DNA of 64,000 nucleotides. Source: Limimaricola hongkongensis DSM 17492. Lineage in GTDB: Bacteria > Pseudomonadota > Alphaproteobacteria > Rhodobacterales > Rhodobacteraceae. Made by a program: the position numbers and the translations under genes. This document shows positions 26,674 through 35,698 of the stretch, piece after piece (within the stretch, counting starts at the first letter, position 1; each line of letters starts with the position of its first letter). Below the pieces are notes generated by a model. That model saw nothing but the letters and a program-made list of their open reading frames with translations. It did no database searches and was not told the origin of the DNA. The stretch spans positions 434,001 through 498,000 of the forward strand of contig NZ_KK088650.1 of assembly GCF_000600975.2 (NCBI RefSeq), in the 5' to 3' direction.

Positions 26674-27636
26674 ATGGCCGCGTCAGATCGGATCACCTTC
26701 GGGGGTGGCGGGCTCGACCGGGCCGCCGCGCTGCGCGGCGATTCGCGGGCCGTCGCCGCGCTTGCCGCGCGGCCGGGGGCGCGGGTGCTGCCGCTGTGGC
26801 GGGGCCGGATGCTGCTGTCGGGCGAGGGGCTCGTGGCGCTGCCCTTCGATCACCCCGCGCTCGCCGGCGCGACGCCCGCCGAAGAGGCGGAGACGGTGCT
26901 GCTCGGGCGCTGTGCGGCGGGCGAAGGGATCTGGGCGCGGCCCCTGTCCGACTGGGACGGCGCGCCGCAGGAAACGGCGCCGGGCGAGGAGGTGGCGCAT
27001 CCCGCGATCGGCGGCGCGGCCTTTGCCGAATTGCGCGGCCGCATGGCCGGTCTCGGCGCGCGGGAGGCGGAGCTTGCGGCGATGGGGCGCGCGGTGCTGA
27101 ACTGGCACGACGCGCACCGGTTCTGCGCCCGCTGCGGCGCGCCCAGCCATGTGGCCGAGGCGGGCTGGCGGCGCGCCTGTCCGGCCTGCGGGGCGCAGCA
27201 TTTCCCGCGCACCGACCCGGTGGTCATCATGCTGGTGACGCATGGCGACGCGGTGCTCCTGGGCCGCGCGCCGGGCTGGCCCGAGGCGATGCATTCGGTG
27301 CTGGCGGGCTTCGTCGAGCCGGGCGAGACGGCCGAGGCGGCGGTGCGCCGCGAGGTGGCCGAAGAGGTCGGCGTGACGGTCGGGCCGGTCGATTACGTGG
27401 CCAGCCAGCCCTGGCCGTTCCCGGCCTCGCTGATGCTCGGCTTTCATGCCCGCGTCACCGGCCCCGAGCGCCCCGTGCTGCGGCCCGACCCGGCCGAGAT
27501 CGCCGCCGCGCACTGGGTGCCGCGGCAGCGGCTGGCGCGGATCTTCGCGGGCGAGGACCACGCGATCCGGGCGCCGCTGCGCGGCGCGATCGCGCGGCAT
27601 CTCATGTGGAACTGGCTTGCGGGCCGGCTGGATTGA
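26674..27636 (+). CDS. nudC: NAD(+) diphosphatase NudC
   Basis: A 320-residue Nudix hydrolase. An N-terminal beta domain is followed by a four-cysteine zinc ribbon (CARCGAPSHV ... CPACGAQHFP), then RTDPVVIMLVTHGD and the Nudix box GFVEPGETAEAAVRREVAEE in phase with EEVGV. The downstream SQPWPFPASLMLGFHA is the SQPWPFPxS signature that defines NudC, the NADH/NAD and NAD-RNA decapping enzyme. The start at 26674 follows AGGGGAGACC; longer frames upstream lack a ribosome binding site. The SRPBCC gene follows 58 bases later. Confidence 0.96.
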   Translation: MAASDRITFGGGGLDRAAALRGDSRAVAALAARPGARVLPLWRGRMLLSGEGLVALPFDHPALAGATPAEEAETVLLGRCAAGEGIWARPLSDWDGAPQETAPGEEVAHPAIGGAAFAELRGRMAGLGAREAELAAMGRAVLNWHDAHRFCARCGAPSHVAEAGWRRACPACGAQHFPRTDPVVIMLVTHGDAVLLGRAPGWPEAMHSVLAGFVEPGETAEAAVRREVAEEVGVTVGPVDYVASQPWPFPASLMLGFHARVTGPERPVLRPDPAEIAAAHWVPRQRLARIFAGEDHAIRAPLRGAIARHLMWNWLAGRLD

Positions 27637-27694
27637 CGCGAGAACCGGGGCCGCGGGCGATCACGCGCCCCATGAGGCAGAGCGAGGCAGAGCC

Positions 27695-28156
27695 ATGGAA
27701 TTCTCGTCGCAGCAGCGGGTCGCGGCCCCGCGCGATTTCGTGTTCGAGCAGGCCAGCGACTTCACCGCCTTCGAGCGGCAGGCGCTGCGCCGGGGCATCG
27801 AGGTCGAAAGCCGGGGCGGCCCCGATCCGCTGGGCCGCGGCTGGAGCGCCGCCGTCCCGGTGATGGGCCGCGAGCGGCAGATCGTCGCCGAGATCGTCGG
27901 CTATGACGCGCCGCGCGACTACGCGGTGCGCGGCGAAAGCTCGGGCGTGGAGATCCTGCTTAGGGTCGAGGCGCTGGAGGCCGAAAGCGGCAGCCAGCTG
28001 GGCCTGTCGGTGACGATGGCGCCGCGGTCGATGCCCGGACGGCTGGTGCTGCAATCGCTCAAGCTGGCGCGCGGCTCGCTGGAGAGCCGCCTCGCGGGGC
28101 GGCTCGAAGGCTATGCCCGCGAGATCGAGGCGCGCTGGGCCCGCCGCGCGGGCTGA
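27695..28156 (+). CDS. SRPBCC (START-like) family protein
   Basis: A 153-residue small protein. MEFSSQQRVAAPRDFVFEQA opens a START/Bet v1-like fold with an alternation of strands (VESRGG, VAEIVGY, VEILLRVE, LGLSVTMAPRS) and a long C-terminal helix (SLKLARGSLESRLAGRLEGY). Proteins of this kind bind hydrophobic ligands or act in polyketide/lipid chemistry, but nothing here identifies the ligand. The ATG at 27695 follows GAGGCAGAGCC. It lies just downstream of nudC and may be cotranscribed. Confidence 0.8.
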   Translation: MEFSSQQRVAAPRDFVFEQASDFTAFERQALRRGIEVESRGGPDPLGRGWSAAVPVMGRERQIVAEIVGYDAPRDYAVRGESSGVEILLRVEALEAESGSQLGLSVTMAPRSMPGRLVLQSLKLARGSLESRLAGRLEGYAREIEARWARRAG

Positions 28157-28176
28157 GCCCCCGAAAGCCCGCCCGC

Positions 28177-29028
28177 TCAGCCGCGCGGCGCCGTCTCGTG
28201 GCGGCGCGGCGCGGCCGGGAACACGCCCATCAGCCGGATGCTGTCGGTGAAGTAGTCCAGCTCGTCGAAGGCGAGCTGGACGTTGCGGTCGTCGGGGTGG
28301 CCCTCGATCTCGGCATAGAACTGGGTCGCGGTGAAATGGCCGCCGACCATGTAGCTTTCGAGCTTGGTCATGTTGACGCCGTTGGTCGCGAAGCCGCCCA
28401 TCGCCTTGTAGAGCGCGGCGGGAATGTTTCGCACGCGAAACACGAAGCTGGTCATCATGCCCGCGCTGCCGCGCCGCTTGAGATCGGGCTCGCGCGCCAT
28501 CACCAGAAACCGCGTGGTGTTGCGGTCGTGATCCTCGATGTGGCGCGCCAGCACGTCGAGCCCGTAGATGTCGGCCGCGATCTCGGAGGCCAGCGCCGCG
28601 TGGCGCGGATCGCCGGCCTCGGCGATGGCGCGGGCCGATCCGGCGGTGTCGGCGCCGGTGTGCGGGGTGATGGAATGCTCGCGCAGGAAACCGCGGCACT
28701 GGCCCAGAAGCACGGTGTGGCTGGTCGCGGTCTCGACCTGCGCGAGCCGCGCGCCCTTCACGCCGAGCAGGTTGATATGCACCCGCACGAAGGCCTCGTC
28801 GACGATGTGCAGCCCGCTTTCGGGCAGCAGGTGGTGCACGTCGGCCACCCGGCCATAGGTCGAATTCTCGACCGCGATCATGCCCAGATCGGCATCGCCG
28901 CGGCGCACCGCCTCGATCGCGTCCTCGAAGGTGGTGCAGGGCAGGGGCTCCATTTTGGGCCGCGCCTCGGCGCAGGCCTGGTGCCCGTAGGCGCCGAGCT
29001 CCCCCTGGAATGCGATGCGTCCGGCCAT
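28177..29028 (-). CDS. pheA: Prephenate dehydratase
   Basis: A 283-residue monofunctional enzyme converting prephenate to phenylpyruvate for phenylalanine synthesis. The catalytic domain opens RIAFQGELGAYGHQAC, with GMIAVENSTYGRV (ENS motif) and TSHTVLLGQCRGFL, followed by IAAD IYGLDVLA and TRFLVMARE. The ACT domain begins TSFVFRVRNIPAALYKAMGG; in the position of the ESRP phenylalanine-binding motif it has LESYMVGG. The start at 29028 follows GGGGAGGATCCGCC. No chorismate mutase domain is fused. It diverges from the cytochrome gene. Confidence 0.95.
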   Translation of the reverse strand: MAGRIAFQGELGAYGHQACAEARPKMEPLPCTTFEDAIEAVRRGDADLGMIAVENSTYGRVADVHHLLPESGLHIVDEAFVRVHINLLGVKGARLAQVETATSHTVLLGQCRGFLREHSITPHTGADTAGSARAIAEAGDPRHAALASEIAADIYGLDVLARHIEDHDRNTTRFLVMAREPDLKRRGSAGMMTSFVFRVRNIPAALYKAMGGFATNGVNMTKLESYMVGGHFTATQFYAEIEGHPDDRNVQLAFDELDYFTDSIRLMGVFPAAPRRHETAPRG

Positions 29029-29148
29029 GGCGGATCCTCCCCTGAACAGGCGTCCCCATAAGGGCAATTGGTCGCGGGACTACACCTTGCACCCCGGCAC
29101 GGGAAGCGGATACATACCCCCGAAACGCCGAACGGAATGGAACGCGAC

Positions 29149-29670
29149 ATGTTCGACACGATGACCCTGACCAAGGTCGTTGGCGGCCTTTGCGGCACGC
29201 TGCTGGTCTTCCTCCTTGGTGGCTGGGCCGCCGACATCATCTATGGTGGCGGCCATGGGGGCCATCACGGCGAGGTCGAACAGGCCTATTCCATCCCGGT
29301 CGAGGATGGCGGCGATGCCGGCGCGGCCGAGGAAGAGGCCGTGCCCTTCGAGGAGATCTATGCCTCGGCCGATGCGAGCGCCGGCGAAGGCGTGTGGCGC
29401 AACTGCCGCTCCTGCCACGCGCTCGAAGAGGGCGTGAACGGCACCGGCCCGTCGCTGCACGGCGTGGTCGGCCGCGCGGTGGGCGCCGAGGCGGGCTACA
29501 GCTATTCCGGCGCGCTCGTCGCGGTGGCCGATGTCTGGAGCCCCGAGAACCTGAACGGCTTTCTCGAAGCGCCGCGCGATTACGCGCCGGGCACCAAGAT
29601 GACCTATAACGGTCTCAAGGACGCCGAGGACCGCGCCAATCTCATCGCCTATCTCGATACGATCAACTGA
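29149..29670 (+). CDS. Membrane-anchored cytochrome c (CycM/cytochrome c552 type)
   Basis: A 173-residue class I cytochrome c. The N-terminal MFDTMTLTKVVGGLCGTLLV is an uncleaved anchor typical of the Rhodobacteraceae and Paracoccus c552/cy family; a flexible His/Glu-rich linker follows (about 40-75). The haem site is VWRNCRSCHALEEG near residue 85 and the axial Met is in PGTKMTYNGLKD. It would pass electrons from complex III to terminal oxidases on the periplasmic side. I chose 29149 because homologues start MFDTMT; an ATG at 29137 is possible. A strong terminator follows. Confidence 0.93.
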   Translation: MFDTMTLTKVVGGLCGTLLVFLLGGWAADIIYGGGHGGHHGEVEQAYSIPVEDGGDAGAAEEEAVPFEEIYASADASAGEGVWRNCRSCHALEEGVNGTGPSLHGVVGRAVGAEAGYSYSGALVAVADVWSPENLNGFLEAPRDYAPGTKMTYNGLKDAEDRANLIAYLDTIN

Positions 29671-29697
29671 TCCCGCCCTTTGGGTGCTGCGCTTCAG

Positions 29698-29724
29698 GGC
29701 CGCCCCGACGGGGCGGCCCTTTTT
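29698..29724 (+). terminator. Rho-independent terminator after the cytochrome c gene
   Basis: GGGCCGCCCC and GGGGCGGCCC form a 10-bp stem around GACG, followed directly by TTTTT. It lies 28 bases after the stop codon. Confidence 0.92.
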
Positions 29725-29832
29725 GCATCCCGCGATGCGGCAGACACGCGCCGCTCACGCATTCTCGCCTTGAACGTCAGGCGCTTGCGCCGCTAGCCTC
29801 GCCTTCAGGCTGTCCCGCCGGAGGAGTGCAAG

Positions 29833-29838
29833 ATGTAA
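29833..29838 (+). other. ATG-TAA start-stop at the head of yejA
   Basis: GGAGGAG (29820-29826) is followed 6 bases later by ATG at 29833 and immediately by TAA. The ATG is in the same frame as the long binding-protein frame that is open again after the TAA. This is the best ribosome binding site in the region. It is either a nonsense change at codon 2 of the gene or a minimal upstream open frame. Confidence 0.7.
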
Positions 29839-29874
29839 GCGACCCGCCACACCGCCCGTGCCGTTTCCCGCCCC

Positions 29875-31749
29875 GTGGGCGAGGCGCGCCTCTGGATCAC
29901 CGGTTCGGCGCTGGCGCTGGGGGCGCTGCTTCTGGCCCCGCCCGCGACCGCGCAGGAGGCCGAGGCCACGACCACCAGCCACGGCTTCGCCAATTTCGGC
30001 GAGCTGAAATACCCCGCCGATTTCGCGCATCTCGACTACGTCAACCCCGACGCACCCAAGGGCGGCGAGATCAGCCAATGGGCGATGGGCACCTTCGACA
30101 GCTTCAATTCCTTTGCGCGGCAGGGCGTGTCGGCGGCGCTCAACACGCTGCCGCTCGAAAGCATCATGACCTCGACCGCCGACGATCCCTACGGGCTCTA
30201 CTGCTATTTGTGCAGCACCATCACCTATCCCGAGAGCCTCGATTGGCTGATCCTCGACCTGCGCGACGACGTGACCTTTTCGGACGGCACGCCGATGACC
30301 GCCGAGGATGTGAAATTCTCGGCCGAGCTGTTTCTCGAACAGGGCATCACCGAGTACCGCACCCGCGTCGGCAGCCTGATCGACGAGATCGAGGTGCTGG
30401 GCCCGCACGAGGTGAAGTTCAGCTTTGCCCCCGAGGCGCCGCGCCGCGACGTGGTCGGGCTGGCGGGCGGCACGGTCGTCTTTTCCAAGGCGTGGTTCGA
30501 GGAGACCGGCGCCCGGCTCGACGAAAGCCGCGACGCGCCGTTCATGGGCACCGGGCCCTATTTGCTGGAGAGCGCCGACATCAACCGGCGGGTGGTCTAT
30601 GGCCGCAACGAGAATTTCTGGGGCGCGGACATCCCCTTCAATGTCGGGCGCAACAATTTCGACACCATCAGGATCGAGTATTTCGCCGACAGCGCCGCCG
30701 CCTTCGAAGGGTTCAAATCGGGCGAATACACCTTCCGGGCCGAGAACTCCTCCAAGGATTGGGCCACGGGCTATGATTTCCCGGCGGCGCAGAAAGGCTG
30801 GGTCGTCACCGAGGAGATCCCCGACGGCAATATCGGCACCGGGCAGGCCTTCGTGTTCAACCTCGACGACCCGACATGGCAGGACCCGCGCGTCCGCGAG
30901 GCGATCGGGCTGATGTTCAACTTCGAATGGTCCAACGAATCCCTGTTCTACGGGCTCTACGAGCGGGTCGAGAGCTTCTGGGAGAACTCGGATCTCGAAG
31001 CCGTGGGCACCCCGTCGGAGGCCGAGCGCGACCTGCTCGCGCCGCTGGTCGAGGAGGGGCTGTTGCCCGAGAGCATCCTGACCGACGAGGCGCGCCGCGC
31101 GCCGGTGCTCGATGCGGGCGCCAACGGCCCCGACCGCGCCACCTATCGCCGCGCCGGAAAGCTTCTGGAGGAGGCGGGCTGGAGCGTCGGCGATGACGGG
31201 TTGCGGCGCAAGGACGGCGCGGTGCTGGAGTTGGTCTTCCTGCAGCGCAGCCCGCAATTCGACCGCATCGTGAACCCCTTCATCGAGAACCTCGCGCGGC
31301 TCGGCGTGCGCGGCGTGCTGGAGCGGGTCGACACCTCGCAATACGTGGAACGCACCCGTTCGGGCGATTTCGATCTGGTCAACCATAGCTTCACGATGGG
31401 CTTCGAGCCGGGCGGCGAGTTGGAGCAGTGGTTCGCCTCCAAGACCGCCGATGACAGCTCGCGCAACCTGATGCGGCTGCGCAGCACGGCGGTGGACCGG
31501 CTGATCCAGGAGGTGCTCGACGCTGGCGCGCTCGATGAGCTGACCACCGCGACCCACGCGCTCGACCGAGTGCTGCGCGCCGAGATGATCTGGGTGCCGC
31601 AGTGGTACAAGGACGTGCACACCGTTGCCTATTACGACCAGTTCCGGCATCCCGACCCGATCCCGCCATTCGCGCGGGGCGAGCTGGACTTCTGGTGGTA
31701 CGACGCCGAAGCCGCCCAGGACCTGCGCGCCGCGGGCGCGCTGCGATAA
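29875..31749 (+). CDS. ABC transporter substrate-binding protein, family 5 (YejA type)
   Basis: A 624-residue periplasmic oligopeptide-binding protein. A signal segment WITGSALALGALLLAPPATA is followed by HGFANFGELKYPADFAHLDY and NPDAPKGGEISQWAMGTFDSFN, the opening of YejA/microcin C-type receptors; IRIEYFADSAAAFEGFKSGE and AFVFNLDDPTWQDPRVREAI are further family blocks. The open frame can start only at the GTG at 29875, which has no ribosome binding site. The expected start, an ATG at 29833 with a strong site, is in frame but followed by TAA. First gene of yejABEF; yejB follows after 18 bases. If codon 2 is truly a stop, expression is uncertain. Confidence 0.82.
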   Translation: MGEARLWITGSALALGALLLAPPATAQEAEATTTSHGFANFGELKYPADFAHLDYVNPDAPKGGEISQWAMGTFDSFNSFARQGVSAALNTLPLESIMTSTADDPYGLYCYLCSTITYPESLDWLILDLRDDVTFSDGTPMTAEDVKFSAELFLEQGITEYRTRVGSLIDEIEVLGPHEVKFSFAPEAPRRDVVGLAGGTVVFSKAWFEETGARLDESRDAPFMGTGPYLLESADINRRVVYGRNENFWGADIPFNVGRNNFDTIRIEYFADSAAAFEGFKSGEYTFRAENSSKDWATGYDFPAAQKGWVVTEEIPDGNIGTGQAFVFNLDDPTWQDPRVREAIGLMFNFEWSNESLFYGLYERVESFWENSDLEAVGTPSEAERDLLAPLVEEGLLPESILTDEARRAPVLDAGANGPDRATYRRAGKLLEEAGWSVGDDGLRRKDGAVLELVFLQRSPQFDRIVNPFIENLARLGVRGVLERVDTSQYVERTRSGDFDLVNHSFTMGFEPGGELEQWFASKTADDSSRNLMRLRSTAVDRLIQEVLDAGALDELTTATHALDRVLRAEMIWVPQWYKDVHTVAYYDQFRHPDPIPPFARGELDFWWYDAEAAQDLRAAGALR

Positions 31750-31767
31750 GGGAGAGCCTTCGACCGC

Positions 31768-32841
31768 ATGGGCGCTTACATTCTCAGACGATTGCTGCTC
31801 GTGATCCCGACGCTGCTCGGGATCATGATCATCAACTTCACGCTGGTGCAGTTCGTGCCCGGCGGCCCGATCGAGCAGATCATCGCCCAGATGGAGGGCG
31901 GTGGCGACGTGTTCGAGGGCATCGCCGGCGGCGGCAGCGAGATCAGCCAAGGCGGCGAGAGCGACTATATCGGCGCGCGCGGCCTGCCGCCCGAATTCAT
32001 CGCCGAGCTGGAGCGCGAGTTCGGCTTCGACAGGCCCCCGCTCGAGCGCTTCCTCACCATGATGTGGAACTACATGCGCTTCGATTTCGGGGAGAGCTAT
32101 TTCCGCTCGATCTCGGTGGTCGATCTGGTGCTCGAAAAGATGCCGGTCTCGATCACGCTGGGGCTGTGGTCGACGCTGCTGGCCTATCTGATCTCGATTC
32201 CGCTGGGCATCCGCAAGGCGGTGCGCGACGGGTCGTCCTTCGACACGTGGACCTCGGGCGCGATCATCGTCGGCTATGCGATCCCCGGATTCCTTTTCGC
32301 GATCCTCTTGATCGTGCTCTTCGCGGGCGGCTCCTACTGGCGGATCTTCCCGCTCCGGGGCCTGACATCGGACAACTGGGAAAGCCTGAGCCTGATCGGC
32401 AAGGTGCTCGATTACTTCTGGCACATCGCGCTGCCGGTCCTGGCCTCGACCATCTCGGCCTTTGCCACGCTGACGCTTCTGACCAAGAATTCGTTCCTCG
32501 ACGAGATCAAGAAGCAATACGTGATGACCGCGCGGGCCAAGGGCCTGTCGGAGCGCAAGGTTCTCTACGGCCACGTGTTCCGCAACGCGATGCTGATCGT
32601 GGTCTCGGGGTTTCCGGCGCTGTTCATCGGCGTGTTCTTCGGCGGCAGCCTGATCATCGAGACGCTGTTCTCGCTCGACGGTCTGGGGCGGCTTGGCTTC
32701 GAGGCGGCGGTGGCGCGCGATTACCCGGTGGTGTTCGGCACGCTGTTCGCGTTTTCGCTGATGGGGCTCGTGGTGGGCATCGTCACCGACCTGACCTATG
32801 TGCTGATCGATCCGCGCATCGACTTCGAACGGAGAGGCTGA
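31768..32841 (+). CDS. yejB: ABC transporter permease YejB (microcin C/oligopeptide)
   Basis: A 357-residue permease of the DppB/OppB family. It begins [20 protein letters not shown], has a long first periplasmic loop typical of YejB (Gly/Ser-rich, about residues 45-75), and a permease domain with [20 protein letters not shown] and the EAA-like [20 protein letters not shown]. About six membrane spans. With YejE, YejF and YejA it imports short peptides and peptide-like compounds. It abuts yejE with no gap. The ATG at 31768 follows GGGAGAGCC with 9 or so bases. Confidence 0.93.
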   Translation: MGAYILRRLLLVIPTLLGIMIINFTLVQFVPGGPIEQIIAQMEGGGDVFEGIAGGGSEISQGGESDYIGARGLPPEFIAELEREFGFDRPPLERFLTMMWNYMRFDFGESYFRSISVVDLVLEKMPVSITLGLWSTLLAYLISIPLGIRKAVRDGSSFDTWTSGAIIVGYAIPGFLFAILLIVLFAGGSYWRIFPLRGLTSDNWESLSLIGKVLDYFWHIALPVLASTISAFATLTLLTKNSFLDEIKKQYVMTARAKGLSERKVLYGHVFRNAMLIVVSGFPALFIGVFFGGSLIIETLFSLDGLGRLGFEAAVARDYPVVFGTLFAFSLMGLVVGIVTDLTYVLIDPRIDFERRG

Positions 32842-33969
32842 ATGGCGCTGTCGCCGCTCAACGCGCGCCGCTGGCGCAATTTCAAGCGCAACCGCCGGGC
32901 GCTATGGTCGCTCGTGATCTTTTCGGTGCTGTTCGGGCTGAGCCTGTTCGCCGAGCTTCTGGCCAATGACAGGCCGCTCCTCGTGAGCTATCGCGGCGAG
33001 TGGCGCAGCCCGATCGTCAGTTTCTATTCGGAGCAGGATTTCGGCGGCGATTTCCCGACCGAGGCCGCCTATTCCGACCCGGAGGTCGAATGCCTGATCG
33101 TCACCGGCGGTCTGACCGATTGCTTCGTGCAGCCCGACGCGCTGATCGCGGCGGTCGAGGCGGGCGGGGATCTGCCGCCGCTCGAAGAAAGCGACAGGGC
33201 TGATTTCGCGCCGGGCTGGGTGCTCTGGCCGCCGATCCCCTATGCCTATGACACCATCGTCGACGTGCCCGGCGTCGCGCCCGCGCCGCCCTCCGAGACC
33301 AACTGGCTCGGCACCGACGACACCAAGCGCGACGTGGTGGCGCGCGTCATCTACGGCTTCCGTCTCTCGGTGGTCTTCGCGATCGTCGTCACGCTGGCCT
33401 CGTCGCTGATCGGCATCGTGGCAGGGGCGGTGCAGGGCTATTTCGGCGGCTGGACCGATCTGATCTTCCAGCGGATCATCGAGATCTGGACCGGCACGCC
33501 GTCGCTTTACGTGATCATCATCGTCTTCGCGATACTGGGGCGAAGTTTCTGGTTGCTTGTATTCCTCACCGTGCTGTTCGGCTGGCCGGCGCTGGTGGGC
33601 GTGGTCCGGGCCGAATTCCTGCGCGCGCGCAACTTCGAATACATTCGCGCCGCCCGCGCGCTCGGCGTCTCCGACACGACCATCATGTTTCGCCACATGC
33701 TGCCCAACGCCATGGTGGCGACCGTCACCATGCTGCCGTTCCTCGTCACCGGGGCGATCGGCACGCTCGCCTCGCTCGATTTCTTGGGCTTCGGCCTGCC
33801 GTCCTCGGCGCCGTCGCTGGGCGAGCTGACGCTGCAGGCCAAGCAGAACCTGCAGGCGCCGTGGCTCGGCTTCACCGCCTTCTTCACCTTCGCGATCATG
33901 CTGTCGCTTCTGGTGTTCATCTTCGAGGGCGTGCGCGATGCCTTCGACCCGAGGAAGACCTTTTCATGA
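32842..33969 (+). CDS. yejE: ABC transporter permease YejE
   Basis: A 375-residue permease of the DppC/OppC family. The N-terminus SPLNARRWRNFKRNRRALWS precedes a first span (LVIFSVLFGLSLFAELL), then a long periplasmic loop of about 130 residues characteristic of YejE. The permease domain follows: NWLGTDDTKRDVVARVIYG, and the EAA-like loop ARNFEYIRAARALGVSDTTI. It partners YejB. The start codon directly follows the yejB stop, and its own stop overlaps yejF by ATGA. Confidence 0.93.
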   Translation: MALSPLNARRWRNFKRNRRALWSLVIFSVLFGLSLFAELLANDRPLLVSYRGEWRSPIVSFYSEQDFGGDFPTEAAYSDPEVECLIVTGGLTDCFVQPDALIAAVEAGGDLPPLEESDRADFAPGWVLWPPIPYAYDTIVDVPGVAPAPPSETNWLGTDDTKRDVVARVIYGFRLSVVFAIVVTLASSLIGIVAGAVQGYFGGWTDLIFQRIIEIWTGTPSLYVIIIVFAILGRSFWLLVFLTVLFGWPALVGVVRAEFLRARNFEYIRAARALGVSDTTIMFRHMLPNAMVATVTMLPFLVTGAIGTLASLDFLGFGLPSSAPSLGELTLQAKQNLQAPWLGFTAFFTFAIMLSLLVFIFEGVRDAFDPRKTFS

Positions 33970-35549
33970 CCGACACGATCCTCGAGGTGCGCGACCTGCG
34001 CGTGAACTTCCGGCAGGACGGCGCGCTGATCCCGGCGGTGCGCGGCGTGTCGTTTCACGTCGGCCGCGGCGAAACTGTGGCGCTGGTGGGCGAAAGCGGT
34101 TCCGGCAAATCCGTCACCGCGCTGTCGACCGTGCAGCTTCTGGGAGAGACGGCGCAGCTCGAAGGCTCGGTGACTTACGAGGGCCGCGAAATGGTCGGCG
34201 CGCCCGAGGCCGACCTGCGGCGGGTGCGCGGCAACGACATCTCCTTCATCTTTCAGGAGCCGATGACCTCGCTCAACCCGCTGCACACGCTGGAGCGGCA
34301 GCTGCGCGAATCGATCGAGCTGCATCAGGGCCTGCGCGGCGCGGCGGTGCGGACCCGCATCGTCGACCTGCTCACGCGGGTCGGCATCCGCGATCCCGAA
34401 AGCCGTCTCGACGCCTATCCGCACCAGCTTTCGGGCGGGCAGCGGCAGCGGGTGATGATCGCGATGGCGCTGTCGAACAACCCCGACATGCTGATCGCGG
34501 ACGAGCCGACCACCGCGCTCGACGTGACGATCCAGGCGCAGATCCTCGAGCTTCTGGCCGAGCTCAAGCGCGACACCGACATGTCGATGCTGTTCATCAC
34601 CCACGACCTCGGCATCGTGCGGCGCATCGCCGACCGGGTCTGCGTGATGAAGGATGGCGAGATCGTCGAGCAGGGGCCGACGGCGGAGATATTCGCCGCC
34701 CCGAAGCACCCCTATACGCGGATGCTGCTCGAAGCCGAATCGACCGGCCTGCCCGAGCCGGTGCCAGCCGGCGCCCCCGTGGTGGCCGGGACCGAGAACC
34801 TGAAGATCTGGTTCCCGATCCAGCGCGGGCTTCTGAAGCGCACGGTGGGCCACGTGAAGGCGGTGAACGACGCCACGCTGTCGGTGCGCGCGGGCGAGAC
34901 GGTGGGCATCGTCGGCGAAAGCGGCTCGGGCAAGACGACGCTGGCGCTGGCCATGGTGCGGCTGATCGGATCGGAGGGCCGCATCCTGTTCGACGGGCAG
35001 GAGATCCAGTCGCTCAACGAACGCCGGATGCGGCCGCTGCGATCCGAGATCCAGATCGTGTTCCAGGACCCGTTCGGCTCGCTGAGCCCGCGCATGACAG
35101 TGTCGCAGATCATCGCCGAGGGCCTGGGCGTGCACGGCGTCGAGAAGGGCCGCGACAAGCGCGGGATGGTGGCCGAGATCATGCGCGAGGTCGGGCTCGA
35201 CCCCGCGGCGATGGACCGCTACCCGCACGAGTTTTCCGGCGGGCAGCGCCAGCGCATCGCCATCGCCCGCGCGCTGATCCTGCGGCCCCGGCTCATCGTG
35301 CTCGACGAGCCGACCAGCGCGCTCGACATGACGGTGCAGGTGCAGATCGTGGATCTGCTGCGCGCGCTGCAGCGCAAATACGGTCTCGCCTACGTGTTCA
35401 TCAGCCACGATCTCAAGGTCGTGCGCGCGCTGAGCCACAAGGTGATGGTGATGAAGAACGGCGACGTGGTCGAGGCGGGCCCGGCCGAGGACATCTTCGG
35501 CGCGCCGAATACCGGTTATACGCGCGAATTGATGGCGGCGGCGTTCTGA
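33966..35549 (+). CDS. yejF: Duplicated ABC ATPase YejF
   Basis: A 527-residue protein with two complete ATPase domains. Domain 1 has [43 protein letters not shown] and [15 protein letters not shown]; domain 2 has [43 protein letters not shown] and [15 protein letters not shown]. Each ends in an H-loop ([24 protein letters not shown]). This double form is typical of YejF, serving both permeases. The ATG at 33966 overlaps the yejE stop. A GC hairpin and an inverted repeat follow the stop. Confidence 0.95.
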   Translation: MTDTILEVRDLRVNFRQDGALIPAVRGVSFHVGRGETVALVGESGSGKSVTALSTVQLLGETAQLEGSVTYEGREMVGAPEADLRRVRGNDISFIFQEPMTSLNPLHTLERQLRESIELHQGLRGAAVRTRIVDLLTRVGIRDPESRLDAYPHQLSGGQRQRVMIAMALSNNPDMLIADEPTTALDVTIQAQILELLAELKRDTDMSMLFITHDLGIVRRIADRVCVMKDGEIVEQGPTAEIFAAPKHPYTRMLLEAESTGLPEPVPAGAPVVAGTENLKIWFPIQRGLLKRTVGHVKAVNDATLSVRAGETVGIVGESGSGKTTLALAMVRLIGSEGRILFDGQEIQSLNERRMRPLRSEIQIVFQDPFGSLSPRMTVSQIIAEGLGVHGVEKGRDKRGMVAEIMREVGLDPAAMDRYPHEFSGGQRQRIAIARALILRPRLIVLDEPTSALDMTVQVQIVDLLRALQRKYGLAYVFISHDLKVVRALSHKVMVMKNGDVVEAGPAEDIFGAPNTGYTRELMAAAF

Positions 35550-35554
35550 ACCTG

Positions 35555-35577
35555 CGCCGCCCCGCTTGGGGCGGCGG
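35555..35577 (+). terminator. GC hairpin after yejF
   Basis: CGCCGCCCC and GGGGCGGCG (roughly 35555-35564 and 35568-35576) form a strong short stem around GCTT, 6 bases after the yejF stop. It is not followed by T residues. Confidence 0.5.
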
Positions 35578-35585
35578 GGTGCCAT

Positions 35586-35669
35586 GCGTATTTAGGGAAT
35601 GGTGAATGACAGGCGCGGCGCCTGGATGGGACGCGCGGCGCTTGGGGGTTCACCATTCTTCAAATACGC
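35586..35669. repeat. Inverted pair of the dispersed 21-base repeat
   Basis: GCGTATTTAGGGAATGGTGAA at 35586-35606 faces TTCACCATTCTTCAAATACGC at 35649-35669; the arms match at 18 of 21 positions around a 42-base GC-rich centre. The left arm matches a third copy at 19950-19970 at 20 of 21 positions. The pair sits in the convergent gap between yejF and the FAA hydrolase gene. No open frame or transposase is present, so it is a small non-coding repeat element. Confidence 0.75.
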
Positions 35670-35698
35670 AAAATCCAGCCTTTTCCGCCGCCCCGCCG

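Noticed and set aside
29755..32574. 939-codon open frame on the minus strand antisense to yejA and yejB
   Set aside because: No domain or ribosome binding site; the plus-strand binding protein and permease are complete.
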